Position numbers and translations under genes: made by a program. From positions 124,001 through 188,000 of the forward strand of contig JBJHCY010000006.1 in NCBI GenBank assembly GCA_050486265.1: a DNA stretch of 64,000 nucleotides, read 5' to 3'. Positions 1 to 8,235 of this stretch are shown piece by piece (positions within the stretch are counted from its first letter, which is position 1; each line of letters starts with the position of its first letter). The notes under the pieces were generated by a model. It was not told the DNA's origin, did not search any database, and worked only from the letters and a program-made list of their open reading frames with translations. The stretch is from SLFH01 sp050486265 (GTDB lineage: Bacteria; Planctomycetota; Phycisphaerae; Phycisphaerales; UBA1924).

Positions 1-2
1 GC

Positions 3-191
3 AGGGGCCACGAGACCCGCGCGAAGAACCCCCGGACCAAGATCCGCGGCGGTCGCGTGTGGCACATCCGGCCCAAGCCGGCCAAGGTCGTCCGCGTCCG
101 CCAGGGCGAGTCGTGGAACATGACCTACACCCACGACCTCCGCGACGATCTCCGCTCTGTCGAGAGCTTCCTGAAGGTCGAGAAGGCCTGA
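3..191 (+). CDS. C-terminal fragment of an unknown protein
   Basis: An open frame enters from the left edge and ends at a TGA, giving 62 residues that finish in FLKVEKA. The visible part is basic at first (RGHETRAKNPRTKIRGG), then has a beta-rich stretch around VVRVRQGESW and an acidic tail. Codon use, with G/C in third positions, matches neighbouring genes, so it is probably real coding sequence. I do not recognise the family. The start and most of the protein lie outside the window. The gap to the next gene is 60 bases with no clear terminator. Confidence 0.55.
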   Translation, partial: RGHETRAKNPRTKIRGGRVWHIRPKPAKVVRVRQGESWNMTYTHDLRDDLRSVESFLKVEKA

Positions 192-251
192 GAGGCGGAC
201 CGATCCCCACGCGCGAACGCCCGATCGGCGGCCCGCGTTCTAGGATCGGCC

Positions 252-1073
252 ATGCTGAGCAGAACGAAAACTTCCCGACGCCGGACGGCCATCCGTCCGG
301 CGTTGTTGTTTGCCGCAGTGATGCTGCCCGCCCTTGTCCTTGCGGGTTGCTCTGAGCAGTCCGGGCGCAGCGCCGACCGCCCCACCGCCGAGGCGGTCTT
401 CGAGGGCGAGCCCGACGCGGTGTACACCACCCGCGGACGCGTGCAGGCCCTGCCCACAGACCCGGATTCGAGCAAGCTCGTCATCCTGCACGAACCGATC
501 GACGGGTTCCGCGACCGGTCGGGCGAAGAGGTCGGGATGAACGCGCACGCGATGGAGTTTCCGGCGGTGTCTCCGGGGGTCTCGCTCGACGGCGTCTTCC
601 CGGGCGACGCGGTCCGATTCTCCTTCGAGGTCTTCTGGCCCGAGGGCGGGCCGCCGCTCTGGCGCGTCAGCGAGCTCGAGAAGATCAGCCCCGCGACGCC
701 GATGCTGCTCGATGGCGTTGCGCGGCCGCGTTGGCTTGCACGGCTCCCGGAGGTTCCCGAGGGCGCAACCCGGTACATCACCCGGGGACAGGTCGTCGCC
801 CTGCCCGACGCGCGCAACGACCTGGTGATCTTCCACGAGCCGATCCCACAGTTCCGCGACGCCGCGGGCGAAGAAGTCGGCATGGAGGCGCACGCGATGC
901 CCTTCCCGAGAATCGCTCAAGGCGTTTCTCTCGACGGGATCGAGCCGGGGATCGCGGTCGAATTCGCGTTCGATGTCAGCTACGACGCCGAGGGCGCTCC
1001 CAGCTACCCCGTCGTGGGGATCAGGCGCCTCTTGCCCGGTGTAGAGCTCGACATCGACCTCGGCGGGCGTTGA
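252..1073 (+). CDS. Lipoprotein with two tandem CusF-like copper-binding domains
   Basis: The protein has 273 residues. The basic N-terminus and hydrophobic segment (LLFAAVMLPALVLAGC) end in a clear lipobox, LAGC, so it should be a lipid-anchored periplasmic protein. Two homologous domains of about 85 residues follow, at roughly 55-140 and 165-255. Each starts TRG(R/Q)V.ALP, contains I.HEPI..FRD..GEEVGM and the metal-site-like stretch GM.AHAM.FP, and ends in a beta strand F.F.V. This layout fits CusF/copper-binding-protein folds, where Met and His bind Cu(I)/Ag(I). The binding role is inferred from that motif. The duplication inside one chain is unusual for the family. No copper efflux pump genes are adjacent. 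Confidence 0.72.
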   Translation: MLSRTKTSRRRTAIRPALLFAAVMLPALVLAGCSEQSGRSADRPTAEAVFEGEPDAVYTTRGRVQALPTDPDSSKLVILHEPIDGFRDRSGEEVGMNAHAMEFPAVSPGVSLDGVFPGDAVRFSFEVFWPEGGPPLWRVSELEKISPATPMLLDGVARPRWLARLPEVPEGATRYITRGQVVALPDARNDLVIFHEPIPQFRDAAGEEVGMEAHAMPFPRIAQGVSLDGIEPGIAVEFAFDVSYDAEGAPSYPVVGIRRLLPGVELDIDLGGR

Positions 1074-1134
1074 GCCTCGCCCGAGATGTTTGTTGCTGCG
1101 GGAAATCGGCGTTCGGCTGAGGAAGCCTCGGTTC

Positions 1135-1177
1135 AAAAAAAACCCCGGCGCATACGGGAATACCGTAGTGCGCCGGG
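1135..1177 (-). terminator. Rho-independent terminator after the uracil-DNA glycosylase gene
   Basis: A long stem pairs 1144-1157 with 1163-1177 (CCCGGCGCA with TGCGCCGGG, then TACGG with CCGTA, one bulged G). It is flanked at 1135-1142 by eight A residues, which read as a U tract on the minus strand. It lies 130-175 bases past the stop of the minus-strand glycosylase gene. Confidence 0.8.
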
Positions 1178-1309
1178 TCTCGTGGGGGCTTGTTGTGGCC
1201 GGGCGTTGACCGCTCGACGGAACCCGATTCGGAGATCGCCGAACCACGGTTCCGAGACGGAGAAAAATTTTGTGCCGTGTCGCCGGAGCTGGCGGAATGG
1301 TCGGCAGGT

Positions 1310-2200
1310 TCAGCCCATCTCTTCGACGACCATGCGGAGATCCGCCCAGACCTTGGCCCGGTTCTCGGTGGTGTACTGGCGGAGGAGGAAGGCGGGGTGG
1401 TAGGTCGGCATCACCCGGACCTTGTGACCGGTTCCGCTCAGTGGCGAAATCACTCGTGTCAGGCTCGGGGGCAGAGTGTCTGGCACGACGAACTCGTGCC
1501 AGCGGCCGCGGAGGCGGCCCATCGCCTCGGTGCTGTCCAGCAGCAGCCTGGTCGAGGGCAGGCCGAGGGTGACGATGAACTCCGGACGGATCGCTCCGAT
1601 CTGGGCGTAGAGATACGGCGCGCAGAGGCGCGACTCTTCGGTCGTCGGCGTGGCGTTGTTGGGCGGGCGGGTCTTGAGCACATTGGCGATGTAGACCTCC
1701 TCCCGCTTCAGGCCCATCGCCTCGATCATCTTGTCGAGCAGTTGCCCGGCGCGGCCGACAAACGGACGGCCGGTCTTGTCTTCCTCGGCGCCCGGCGCCT
1801 CGCCCACAAACATCAGGCGGGCCGAGGGCGAGCCCTCCCCGAACACAATGTTCTCGAAGCTCGTCACGAACGAGGCGTGCGGCGCGTCGCGCTCGTAGAG
1901 CTCGCGGATCTTCTCGAGCGCGGCGGCCGCGTCGCCGGCCCGCGGCGACTTGCGCGTCGTGCTGCGTGCGGCGGTCTTGCTCGGCACTGATCTGGCCTCC
2001 CCGGCGTCTGCCGGAGGCTGGGGTTCTGCGTTGATCGGCGTTTCGGTCGCGGCCGGGGGCGGGTTTGGAGAGTGGTGTGCGTGCGGGGCGACGGAAGCCG
2101 GGCCCCCGCGTCCGATCGGGATGAAGTCGACACCGAAGAGCCGCGTCGTGTGCGCGTGCTGGCGGAGCACGCCTGCGAGTCTGGGATCCTGCGTCTGCAT
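1310..2200 (-). CDS. Family-4-type uracil-DNA glycosylase lacking Fe-S cysteines
   Basis: The protein has 296 residues. Residues 1-90 are a Pro/Ala-rich linker unlike typical family-4 enzymes. The core carries the uracil-pocket motif GEAPGAEEDKTGRPFVGRAG (133-152), NVLKTRPP (173-180) and the late HPAFLLR motif (268-274). These identify the UDG superfamily, which excises uracil from DNA in base excision repair. Classic family-4 enzymes hold a 4Fe-4S cluster with two N-terminal Cys, one in K-C-RPP and one in (A)C.PYL. Here the whole protein has one cysteine, C193 in RLCAPYL, and the KCRPP position is T177. The fold is therefore probably cluster-free. The gene is single, transcribed away from the cysteine desulfurase upstream, and ends at a strong terminator. 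Confidence 0.85.
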   Translation of the reverse strand: MQTQDPRLAGVLRQHAHTTRLFGVDFIPIGRGGPASVAPHAHHSPNPPPAATETPINAEPQPPADAGEARSVPSKTAARSTTRKSPRAGDAAAALEKIRELYERDAPHASFVTSFENIVFGEGSPSARLMFVGEAPGAEEDKTGRPFVGRAGQLLDKMIEAMGLKREEVYIANVLKTRPPNNATPTTEESRLCAPYLYAQIGAIRPEFIVTLGLPSTRLLLDSTEAMGRLRGRWHEFVVPDTLPPSLTRVISPLSGTGHKVRVMPTYHPAFLLRQYTTENRAKVWADLRMVVEEMG

Positions 2201-2233
2201 CGGAGCAGACTGTAGCGGATGACGCCGCGAGGG

Positions 2234-3445
2234 TTACGCGCCCGCGATCTCGGCGATCGCGCGGCAGCAGGCGTCGGCTTCGTCGGTTGTCGTTTCCGGC
2301 CCCGGGCTGATTCGGAGCGTGCCGCCGAGGCTTGCCGTGCCCATCGCGTTGTGGGCCCATGGCGAACAGTGGAGCCCGGCTCGCGCGACGACGCCGAAGG
2401 AGGCGTCGAGCGCCGACGCGAGGTCGGACGGCTCCCACCCGTCGAGCGAGATCGAGAGCACGCCGACCGAGCGAGCGGGATCGGCCGGCCCGTGCAGGCG
2501 GAGGCCGGGCACGGATGAGAGCCTCTCTCTGCAACGACGGATGAGCGCGCGCTCGTGGTCGATCGCTTCGGGCGACGCGTGTTCGATCGCCCGGAGCAGG
2601 CCCGCCATCGCGGGGAGGTTTCGCGTGCCGGGCTCGAAGCGTTCGGGGAGGTTGGTCGGGAGGTCGTCGGCGCCGGCGAGGCCGCCGGTCCCGCCGAAGA
2701 TCAGCGGCTGGAGGGGTTGATCGTCGGGGTCGGCGCCGATCGCGAAGGTTCGCGGCCCTGCGTAGAGCACGCCGACGCCGGGCGGGCCCCGCAGAGCCTT
2801 GTGGCTGCCGAAGGCGCAGAGGTCGATGCACCCGGCCTCGGGCTCGACGGGCAGGAGGCCGGCGGTCTGCGCCGCGTCGGCGAGCAGGAGCGTCTTGAGC
2901 CCGCGCTCGCGGATCGCACGCCCGACCTCGGCGACGGGCTGGATGCTCCCGAACGCGTTGGAGGCGCAGGTGAGGACCGCGAGGGCTGTGCGCTCATCGA
3001 TGCGTTCTATGAATCGCTGAGGATCGATCACGCCGTCCGGGCCGGGCGAGACGATGTCGAGTTCGATGAGCCCGGCGTTTTGCAGCCGCGCGAGAGGTCG
3101 CGAGACGGCGTTGTGCTCCAGCGCCGACGCGACGACGCGGGCGGGCCGGGCTGTTCGTGCCGGGCGGGCGGGCGGCGAAAGCACACCGATCACGGCGGTG
3201 TTGAGCGCCTCGGTGGCGCTCGACGCGAGCAGCACCCGCTCGGGATCCTGAGCATTGAGCATCCGGGCGAGGCGGAGACGCAGTGTTTCGACGATCTCTG
3301 CCGCGCGGCTGTGCTCGCCGGACGAGCCCCGGCCTGGGCTCGCGCCGGTCGATCGGATGGCGTCGGCGACGGCGTCGGCGACGCCCGGCGCTTTGGGGAA
3401 CGAGGTCGAGGCGTTGTCGAGATAGATCGTCGGAAGCTGGGGCAT
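2234..3445 (-). CDS. Cysteine desulfurase family protein (class V aminotransferase)
   Basis: The protein has 403 residues. It opens with YLDNASTSFPKAPGV and has GRGSSGEHSRAAE in the substrate region. SATEALN lies in the PLP phosphate-binding part, and the PLP lysine is in FGSHKALRGPPG. The catalytic cysteine is in GLHCSPWAHNAMGT near the C-terminus, followed by GGTLRISPG. The pattern is that of NifS/SufS-like enzymes of the EF2568-type subfamily, which move sulfur from L-cysteine. No IscU, SufE or other Fe-S scaffold gene lies next to it; the glycosylase gene follows 33 bases downstream on the same strand. Function as a general cysteine desulfurase rather than another PLP lyase is inferred. 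Confidence 0.85.
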   Translation of the reverse strand: MPQLPTIYLDNASTSFPKAPGVADAVADAIRSTGASPGRGSSGEHSRAAEIVETLRLRLARMLNAQDPERVLLASSATEALNTAVIGVLSPPARPARTARPARVVASALEHNAVSRPLARLQNAGLIELDIVSPGPDGVIDPQRFIERIDERTALAVLTCASNAFGSIQPVAEVGRAIRERGLKTLLLADAAQTAGLLPVEPEAGCIDLCAFGSHKALRGPPGVGVLYAGPRTFAIGADPDDQPLQPLIFGGTGGLAGADDLPTNLPERFEPGTRNLPAMAGLLRAIEHASPEAIDHERALIRRCRERLSSVPGLRLHGPADPARSVGVLSISLDGWEPSDLASALDASFGVVARAGLHCSPWAHNAMGTASLGGTLRISPGPETTTDEADACCRAIAEIAGA

Positions 3446-3469
3446 AACGGAGGGGGCCGCCCCCGCGGG

Positions 3470-3754
3470 TCAATCGCCTTCGGGGTCCTGCTCCGGGTCG
3501 CGCTCGGGGTCCTGCTCGGGGTCTTCAACGGGATCCGGCGCGGGGAACTCCTCGCGCTCGCGCGGGGCCGGGGTCGTGCCTGCGGGCGGGGCGCCGCGTT
3601 CGATGGTCGGCGACGGGCCGCCGATGAGATCGGGGAGAACGGCGCCGGCCAGCCCCCCCACCACGAGGCCGATGAGCAGGCCCGGGAGGAAGAACTTGAT
3701 GAAGGGGTCTCCGCCCTTGGTTCCGTTGGGCGTTGCGGGCTGGTTGTCGGCCAT
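3470..3754 (-). CDS. Small single-pass membrane protein with acidic DPE-repeat tail
   Basis: The protein has 94 residues. A short polar N-terminus leads into one hydrophobic segment (FFLPGLLIGLVVGGLAGAVL, about 23-42). A Pro-rich linker and a strongly acidic tail follow, made of short repeats of D-P-E-x (EDPEQDPERDPEQDPEGD). I do not recognise a family. It lies 24 bases upstream of the cysteine desulfurase gene on the same strand, so the two may share a transcript. Low-complexity DNA encodes the tail. Confidence 0.6.
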   Translation of the reverse strand: MADNQPATPNGTKGGDPFIKFFLPGLLIGLVVGGLAGAVLPDLIGGPSPTIERGAPPAGTTPAPREREEFPAPDPVEDPEQDPERDPEQDPEGD

Positions 3755-3844
3755 GGTCGGGCTCCGGGATGCGTGCTGAAGCGTTTGCAGAACAAGCGGA
3801 TTGTCGGCCCCGCGGGCCCCGGTTGTTCGCCCCGCAACGGATTC

Positions 3845-4045
3845 TTAGCGCAATCGGCGCATGCGGTGCGCCCAGCGGGCGTACTCGAACGCGGCGTGGA
3901 CGCGGTCCGCCCGCTTGGGGGGGTGGCTGCCGAAGGCGGTGTTCATGCGCCAGGTCCAGTACGGGCCCTTGAGCCGGAAGCGGGTGATGCACAGGAGGCC
4001 GAGCATCCGCCAGCAGCCGCCGAGGGTGTCGAGCACGAGACGCAT
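3845..4045 (-). CDS. Small conserved-looking basic protein (66 residues)
   Basis: The chain is 66 residues: an N-terminal amphipathic or hydrophobic helix (LGGCWRMLGLLCITRFR), then GPYWTWRMNTAFG and a basic tail. The W/Y-rich core and good codon bias suggest a real gene. It starts 38 bases after the stop of the epimerase gene on the same strand, so translation may be coupled. The longer open frame above it (to 4591) is a shadow of the epimerase gene. No Shine-Dalgarno is obvious. I do not know a function. Confidence 0.55.
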   Translation of the reverse strand: MRLVLDTLGGCWRMLGLLCITRFRLKGPYWTWRMNTAFGSHPPKRADRVHAAFEYARWAHRMRRLR

Positions 4046-4083
4046 CGATGGAGGGTAGGTGCGGCCCGGGCGGGCGAGATGAC

Positions 4084-5139
4084 TCAGCCGCCGCCGGTCG
4101 AGGCGAGATCGGCGCGGCACCACGCGAGGGTCTCGGCGAGGCCCTGGCGGAAGCCGACGAGCGGCTCGTAGCCGAGCACCTTGCGGGCGAGGGCGATGTC
4201 GGCGAGCGAGTCCTTGATGTCGCCGGGGCGTTCGGCGCGGTGTTCGGGCTCTGCGGCGACGCCGGCCTCGTCGCCCTCGATCGCCAGAGCCGCCATCTGC
4301 ACGGCCAGTTCGAGGATGCTTGTGCGCTTGCCCGTGCCGACATTGAGCACCAGCCCCGTGAGCGGCTTGTCCTTGGCGCCGGCGAGCAGCGTGGCGAGAA
4401 CGGCGTTGGTGACGAAGGTGAAATCGCGCGAGCGCTGGCCGTCGCCGTAGATGATCGGGCGCCGACCGGTGAGCAGGCGTTTGGCGAAGGCGGGGATGAC
4501 CGCGGCGTATTCGGACTCGGCGCTCTGGCGCGGCCCGAAGACATTGAAATAGCGGAGGCAGACGGTGTCGAGCCCGTACGCCCGGGACCACGCGCCCGCG
4601 AGGGTTTCGGCCGCGACCTTGCTTGCGGCGTAGGGCGAGAGCGGGCGCGGCGTCATGCCCTCGTGCTTGGGGAGTTTTTCGGTGTCGCCGTAGGCGCTGC
4701 TGGAGGTGGCCAGCACGACGCGTTTGGCCTTCGCGGCCCGCGCGGCTTCGAGGACTCTTAGCGTGCCGGTCGCGTTGACGCTCCAGGTGCGCTGGGGCTG
4801 AGCGATCGAGCGCTGGACCGAGCCGACGGCGGCGAGGTGGAACACGACCGAGGCCTCGTCGGCCGCCTCGGCCATCGCCCGATCGTCGAGGATCGAGCCG
4901 TGGACGAAGCGGAGGCGGTCGGGCTCGAACTCGAGGAGCTCGGCGACATGGGCGGCGTTGCTGTTGGAGAGGTCGTCGATGACCGAGACCGAAGCGCCGA
5001 GGGCGTGCAGGGCGTCGACGAGGTGCCCGCCGATAAACCCGGCCCCGCCGGTGACGCAGACATGACGCCCGTCGTACACGGGGCGGAGGGCTGCGACGGT
5101 TTCAGCAGGGAGTTTGATCACGGCGTGAGAAGATACCAC
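4084..5139 (-). CDS. NAD-dependent nucleotide-sugar epimerase/dehydratase
   Basis: The 351-residue extended short-chain dehydrogenase has the NAD-binding motif TGGAGFIGGHLVDAL near residue 31. Other family signatures are the acidic residue at the end of beta-2 (VIDDLS), the active-site SSSAYGD and YAASK (Tyr-x-x-x-Lys), and LRYFNVFGPRQ. The sequence around VGSVQRSI and YAAVIPAFAKRL resembles WbpP/UDP-N-acetylglucosamine 4-epimerase relatives more than GalE. A role in making activated sugars for surface polysaccharide is inferred. It is the first gene of a short minus-strand run with the 66-residue protein. The true start could be a few codons downstream. Confidence 0.85.
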   Translation of the reverse strand: MVSSHAVIKLPAETVAALRPVYDGRHVCVTGGAGFIGGHLVDALHALGASVSVIDDLSNSNAAHVAELLEFEPDRLRFVHGSILDDRAMAEAADEASVVFHLAAVGSVQRSIAQPQRTWSVNATGTLRVLEAARAAKAKRVVLATSSSAYGDTEKLPKHEGMTPRPLSPYAASKVAAETLAGAWSRAYGLDTVCLRYFNVFGPRQSAESEYAAVIPAFAKRLLTGRRPIIYGDGQRSRDFTFVTNAVLATLLAGAKDKPLTGLVLNVGTGKRTSILELAVQMAALAIEGDEAGVAAEPEHRAERPGDIKDSLADIALARKVLGYEPLVGFRQGLAETLAWCRADLASTGGG

Positions 5140-5170
5140 AGAGTCGGGAAAGATCCCACCCCAGAGAACG

Positions 5171-5202
5171 AAAGAGGCACACCCCGGGTTCGGGGTGTGC
5201 CT
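5171..5202 (-). terminator. Terminator hairpin after the ARWDG-repeat dockerin gene
   Basis: A perfect 12-bp stem pairs 5175-5186 with 5191-5202 around a GGTT loop. It sits 28 bases past the stop of the minus-strand gene ending at 5230. The minus-strand sequence after the stem is CTTTCGTTCT, a weak U-rich tract. Confidence 0.75.
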
Positions 5203-5229
5203 GTGAAGATGGGCAAGGCTTGGGGAGGC

Positions 5230-6576
5230 TCAGCAGCCGGCGGCGAAGAGGGCGAGGTAGGCAAAGAAGTCGTCGGCGTCGATGACGCCGTCGGCGTTGA
5301 TATCGGCGGTCGGATCTCCGTCGGCGAAGAACTGGAGGAAGAGGAAGAAGTCGTCGGCGTCGACTACGCCGTCGGCGTTGAGGTCTGGTGTGCAGGTGCA
5401 GACTTCTTCAAGTGCGACGATGTGATTGACAAACTCGCCGAAAATGACATTGAAAGTGCCGCCGATGAAGAGCCGTCCGTCATGCACATGCAAAGCCTGC
5501 TGTTCGATCCAGTTGTTTGCGCCGCAGCCGTTCTGGATAGTGCCGGGACAGGCGTCGACGATCCCGTCCCATTCCGATCCGTTCCATCGCGCGATGCGAG
5601 CGATTTGCTGACCGTCCACATTCGTGAAGTTGCCGCCGACGATAAGGGCGTCGTTGTAGACAGCCATCGAGCTGGCGGCCACGGTGTTGAGCAGGCCGTC
5701 GCCGAGTTTGTGCCAAGCGTCTCCGTCCCAACGGGCGACGCCCCAGACCTGTTCCTGCCCGTCAGCCCTTGTGAAAAGACCTCCGGCGTAAAGGTCTCCG
5801 TCAAAGACGGCTAAAGCGCGAACGCTGTTGTTCATGCCGTCGCCGATAGGATGCCAATCGGTTCCGTCCCAGCGGGCGATGTAGTTCGCGTTAACCCCTC
5901 CCGCGGTCGTGAAGTTCCCGCTGGCGATGAGGTCGCCCTCGTAGACAATGAGGTCGTCGACCGAAACGGTTCCGTTGCCCCCTGCGACGCCTCCGTTGAG
6001 ATCGCTCCATTCCGATCCGTCCCATCGCGCGATGCGGTTGACGACGGAGCCACCGGCGGACTCGAACCAACCTCCGACGATCAGTTCGCCGTTGTAGACG
6101 GCCAGAGTGTTCACCTGCGTGTTGACGCCACCGCCCAACGCGCTCCACGACGAGCCGTCCCACCGAGCAATATTAGCCGCCTGGGTCTGGCCGGCCATTG
6201 ACATCCTGCCAGCCGCGATGAGCTCGCCGTTGAAGACGGTCATCGCGCGGATCCTTGCGAAGCTTCCGGAGACACCGCCGCCGACAGGCTGCCATGAGAC
6301 GCCGTCCCAGCGAGCGATGTAGTCGGCGTCTTCACCGCTGCTGGTGGAAAAAGTTCCGCCGGCGTACAGATCGCCAGCGAATGTCATGAATGAGATCACG
6401 GCGGAGCCGTTCTCATTCAACCCGTAGTCGGTGTGGGTTGTGATCGAGCAATCGGAGTTCGCCATCGCGAAGTCGGCGTAACAGTGAATCGCGATCGCCA
6501 CTCCGACGAACTGGGCGGCTCGCGCGAATCCCGAGCGGCCGATCGTGCACCCGAAGATGCGTGTTGGAACAAACAT
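5230..6576 (-). CDS. Secreted GC-type dockerin protein with ARWDG repeats
   Basis: The protein has 448 residues. The start at 6576 is chosen because AAGGAGGATAGAAGC lies directly before it; the open frame extends 14 codons further. An N-terminal hydrophobic segment (about 16-30) precedes mature sequence beginning near ANSDCS. The body is seven or so blade-like repeats of about 45 residues built on IARWDG..W..(I/L)GGGV followed by V.NGELI.GG.F, probably a beta-propeller-like fold. The last 52 residues hold two EF-hand dockerin loops (DLNADGVVDADDF and DINADGVIDADDF) and end LFAAGC. In this family the dockerin with a terminal Gly-Cys is thought to anchor proteins at the surface. No catalytic motif is visible. 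Confidence 0.8.
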   Translation of the reverse strand: MFVPTRIFGCTIGRSGFARAAQFVGVAIAIHCYADFAMANSDCSITTHTDYGLNENGSAVISFMTFAGDLYAGGTFSTSSGEDADYIARWDGVSWQPVGGGVSGSFARIRAMTVFNGELIAAGRMSMAGQTQAANIARWDGSSWSALGGGVNTQVNTLAVYNGELIVGGWFESAGGSVVNRIARWDGSEWSDLNGGVAGGNGTVSVDDLIVYEGDLIASGNFTTAGGVNANYIARWDGTDWHPIGDGMNNSVRALAVFDGDLYAGGLFTRADGQEQVWGVARWDGDAWHKLGDGLLNTVAASSMAVYNDALIVGGNFTNVDGQQIARIARWNGSEWDGIVDACPGTIQNGCGANNWIEQQALHVHDGRLFIGGTFNVIFGEFVNHIVALEEVCTCTPDLNADGVVDADDFFLFLQFFADGDPTADINADGVIDADDFFAYLALFAAGC

Positions 6577-6919
6577 GCTTCTATCCTCCTTCTTACTGTG
6601 GATCGAATACCTAGCCAATTCCTATCCAAAGGCGTTGTGATCATTGTGAGTAGTGGCGCGACACCGTCCTTTCTTCGAAACGGGCTGACTGGCGGCACCG
6701 CTCCGGCACCAGCGGCTTTCTCATCCGTCGGGCATGACCAGGGCGTGCGATCAACCCGATCTTTTTCCGAATACACATCTGTTGTTTCCGGTCTGTGTTG
6801 CAAGTACGAGAGGCCGATGATATGCTGATTGTGTGCAGCACATGTGCAGCATACAGTTCCGCGCCGGTCGTGCAAGGCCGAATGCATCGATTAGGCAGAT
6901 TTTTTTTCGGGAATCAACG
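6577..6919. other. Divergent intergenic region, 343 bases
   Basis: It lies between the divergently transcribed dockerin gene and the unknown gene at 6920. It is richer in A/T than its flanks. The plus direction holds a promoter-like pair at 6798-6826. The minus direction holds the ribosome-binding site of the dockerin gene at its left edge. No convincing gene is seen; the open frames here have poor codon bias. Confidence 0.5.
6798..6826 (+). promoter_or_regulatory. Candidate sigma-70-type promoter
   Basis: TTGCAA (6798-6803) and TATGCT (6821-6826) are separated by exactly 17 bases, each matching four of six consensus positions. Transcription from it would start near 6833 and give a leader of about 87 bases before the ATG at 6920. 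Planctomycete promoters are poorly defined, so this is tentative. Confidence 0.35.
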
Positions 6920-8221
6920 ATGAGCGGTGACGACCAATCCGGACCAGGAATCGCGCTGCGGCGGGCGATCGCCGAGATCCGTCCGGCGGCCGGCGACGAC
7001 TCGCCCCTGAGCGAGGAAGAACTTCGAGCCGCCGAGCGGCTTGCCGGGCGTGTACACGCGGAGTTGAGCGGGCTGCTGCGTGGCGCGCCGAGCACCGCTC
7101 GCAGCGCGTCGGGTCTGGCTCGCTATCTCGGGATGGAGCGGACGGTCTGCCAGCGGATGGTGGGCGCGCTGCACAGGAACGAGCCCGATGTGTCGCTGCT
7201 GACACGACTCCCGGGGGTTCGTTCGCTGGGAGCGATTGTGCAACGCGCCGAGGACGCGGGGATCGACGGCGAGGTCTGCCGTTCTGCCGCGGCGGCGGTC
7301 GAGCTGTTGGTCGAGTTCTTTTATCGGGCGGGGGGGAGCCAAGCGGCGTTCGCCCGTCGGTTATCTGCCCGACCCGGGCCGGTCCGGGCCTCGGGGACCG
7401 AGAAGGAATCGGACGGTGCCGCGCTCGCCCGGGCGGCCAGGCGGATCGTGGGGCGATGGTCGGATGTCCAGCTCCAGACCGCGGTCTACCGACCTCATCC
7501 GGAACGGTCGGGGGAGATGCAGACCGGGCGGATGCGCGGGTTCATCGGCCATCGCGCCGAAGCCGACGCGGCGCCGCTGGTGATGCTCAACCGGAAGGCG
7601 ACCGTCGCGGGAGCCCGCCCGGACCGGGGCGAATACCAATCGCTGTCCGGCGAGGGCGGACCGGAACTGCTGTTCGCTGCGGCGCCGTTCTGCACCGAAC
7701 CGGTCGCGCGTGCGACGACGCGTCGTGGCGACGGACGGATGGTGCAGATCATCGACCCGCCCGGCGAGTGCGGTGAGTCGGGGTACGACTTTGTGAGCGC
7801 GGACCGATCGGCGTCATCTTTGCCCTTGCCGACGGTCGAGTCGCCGCCGGTCCACGAGGTGTGGACCTCGATCGACTACCCCGCGGCGGCGCTGTTGTTC
7901 GATGTCTGGCAGCACCGCGATCTTGCGCGGGCGTGCATCCCTTCGTTGTCTGCTCACCTGTACCGGATCAATGTGATCGAGACAGTCGGCGAGCGTTGGT
8001 ACACCCGGCTCGCAGGCGGCCCGAAGCTCCAGCTTCTCGGTTCGGGGCTGGAGAACGCTCCGTCGGAGGTATGGCCGCGCCAGGCGGACGCGCTGTCCTG
8101 GCTGTTCGACCGACTCGGCTGGGATCCGTCGGAGTTTGTCGGCTACCGGTGCGAGGTCCGCGTGCCGCTGTGGCGGATCGGATACCTGATGTCGTTCGAT
8201 TTCGGCGGCGATGCCTCGTAG
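6920..8221 (+). CDS. Unknown cytoplasmic protein within the dockerin cluster
   Basis: The product is 433 residues from the ATG at 6920; the open frame could begin 29 codons earlier, but that extension overlaps the likely promoter. There is no signal peptide or membrane segment. Residues 20-160 are predicted helical, and SGLARYLGMERTVCQRMVGAL looks like a helix-turn-helix of the lambda-repressor type. A second helical block (GSQAAFARRLS) is similar. The C-terminal half is mixed alpha/beta with W-rich patches and no recognised motif. A DNA-binding regulator is possible but not demonstrated. It is divergent from one dockerin gene and convergent with the dockerin protease 14 bases away. Confidence 0.6.
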   Translation: MSGDDQSGPGIALRRAIAEIRPAAGDDSPLSEEELRAAERLAGRVHAELSGLLRGAPSTARSASGLARYLGMERTVCQRMVGALHRNEPDVSLLTRLPGVRSLGAIVQRAEDAGIDGEVCRSAAAAVELLVEFFYRAGGSQAAFARRLSARPGPVRASGTEKESDGAALARAARRIVGRWSDVQLQTAVYRPHPERSGEMQTGRMRGFIGHRAEADAAPLVMLNRKATVAGARPDRGEYQSLSGEGGPELLFAAAPFCTEPVARATTRRGDGRMVQIIDPPGECGESGYDFVSADRSASSLPLPTVESPPVHEVWTSIDYPAAALLFDVWQHRDLARACIPSLSAHLYRINVIETVGERWYTRLAGGPKLQLLGSGLENAPSEVWPRQADALSWLFDRLGWDPSEFVGYRCEVRVPLWRIGYLMSFDFGGDAS

Positions 8222-8235
8222 GACCGGAGCGGGGC

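Noticed and set aside
240..2831. Very long minus-strand open frame of 863 codons across the copper-binding lipoprotein, glycosylase and desulfurase genes.
   Set aside because: Antisense frame caused by G/C-rich codon bias; the translation is low-complexity and Arg-rich, and real genes with motifs occupy other frames.
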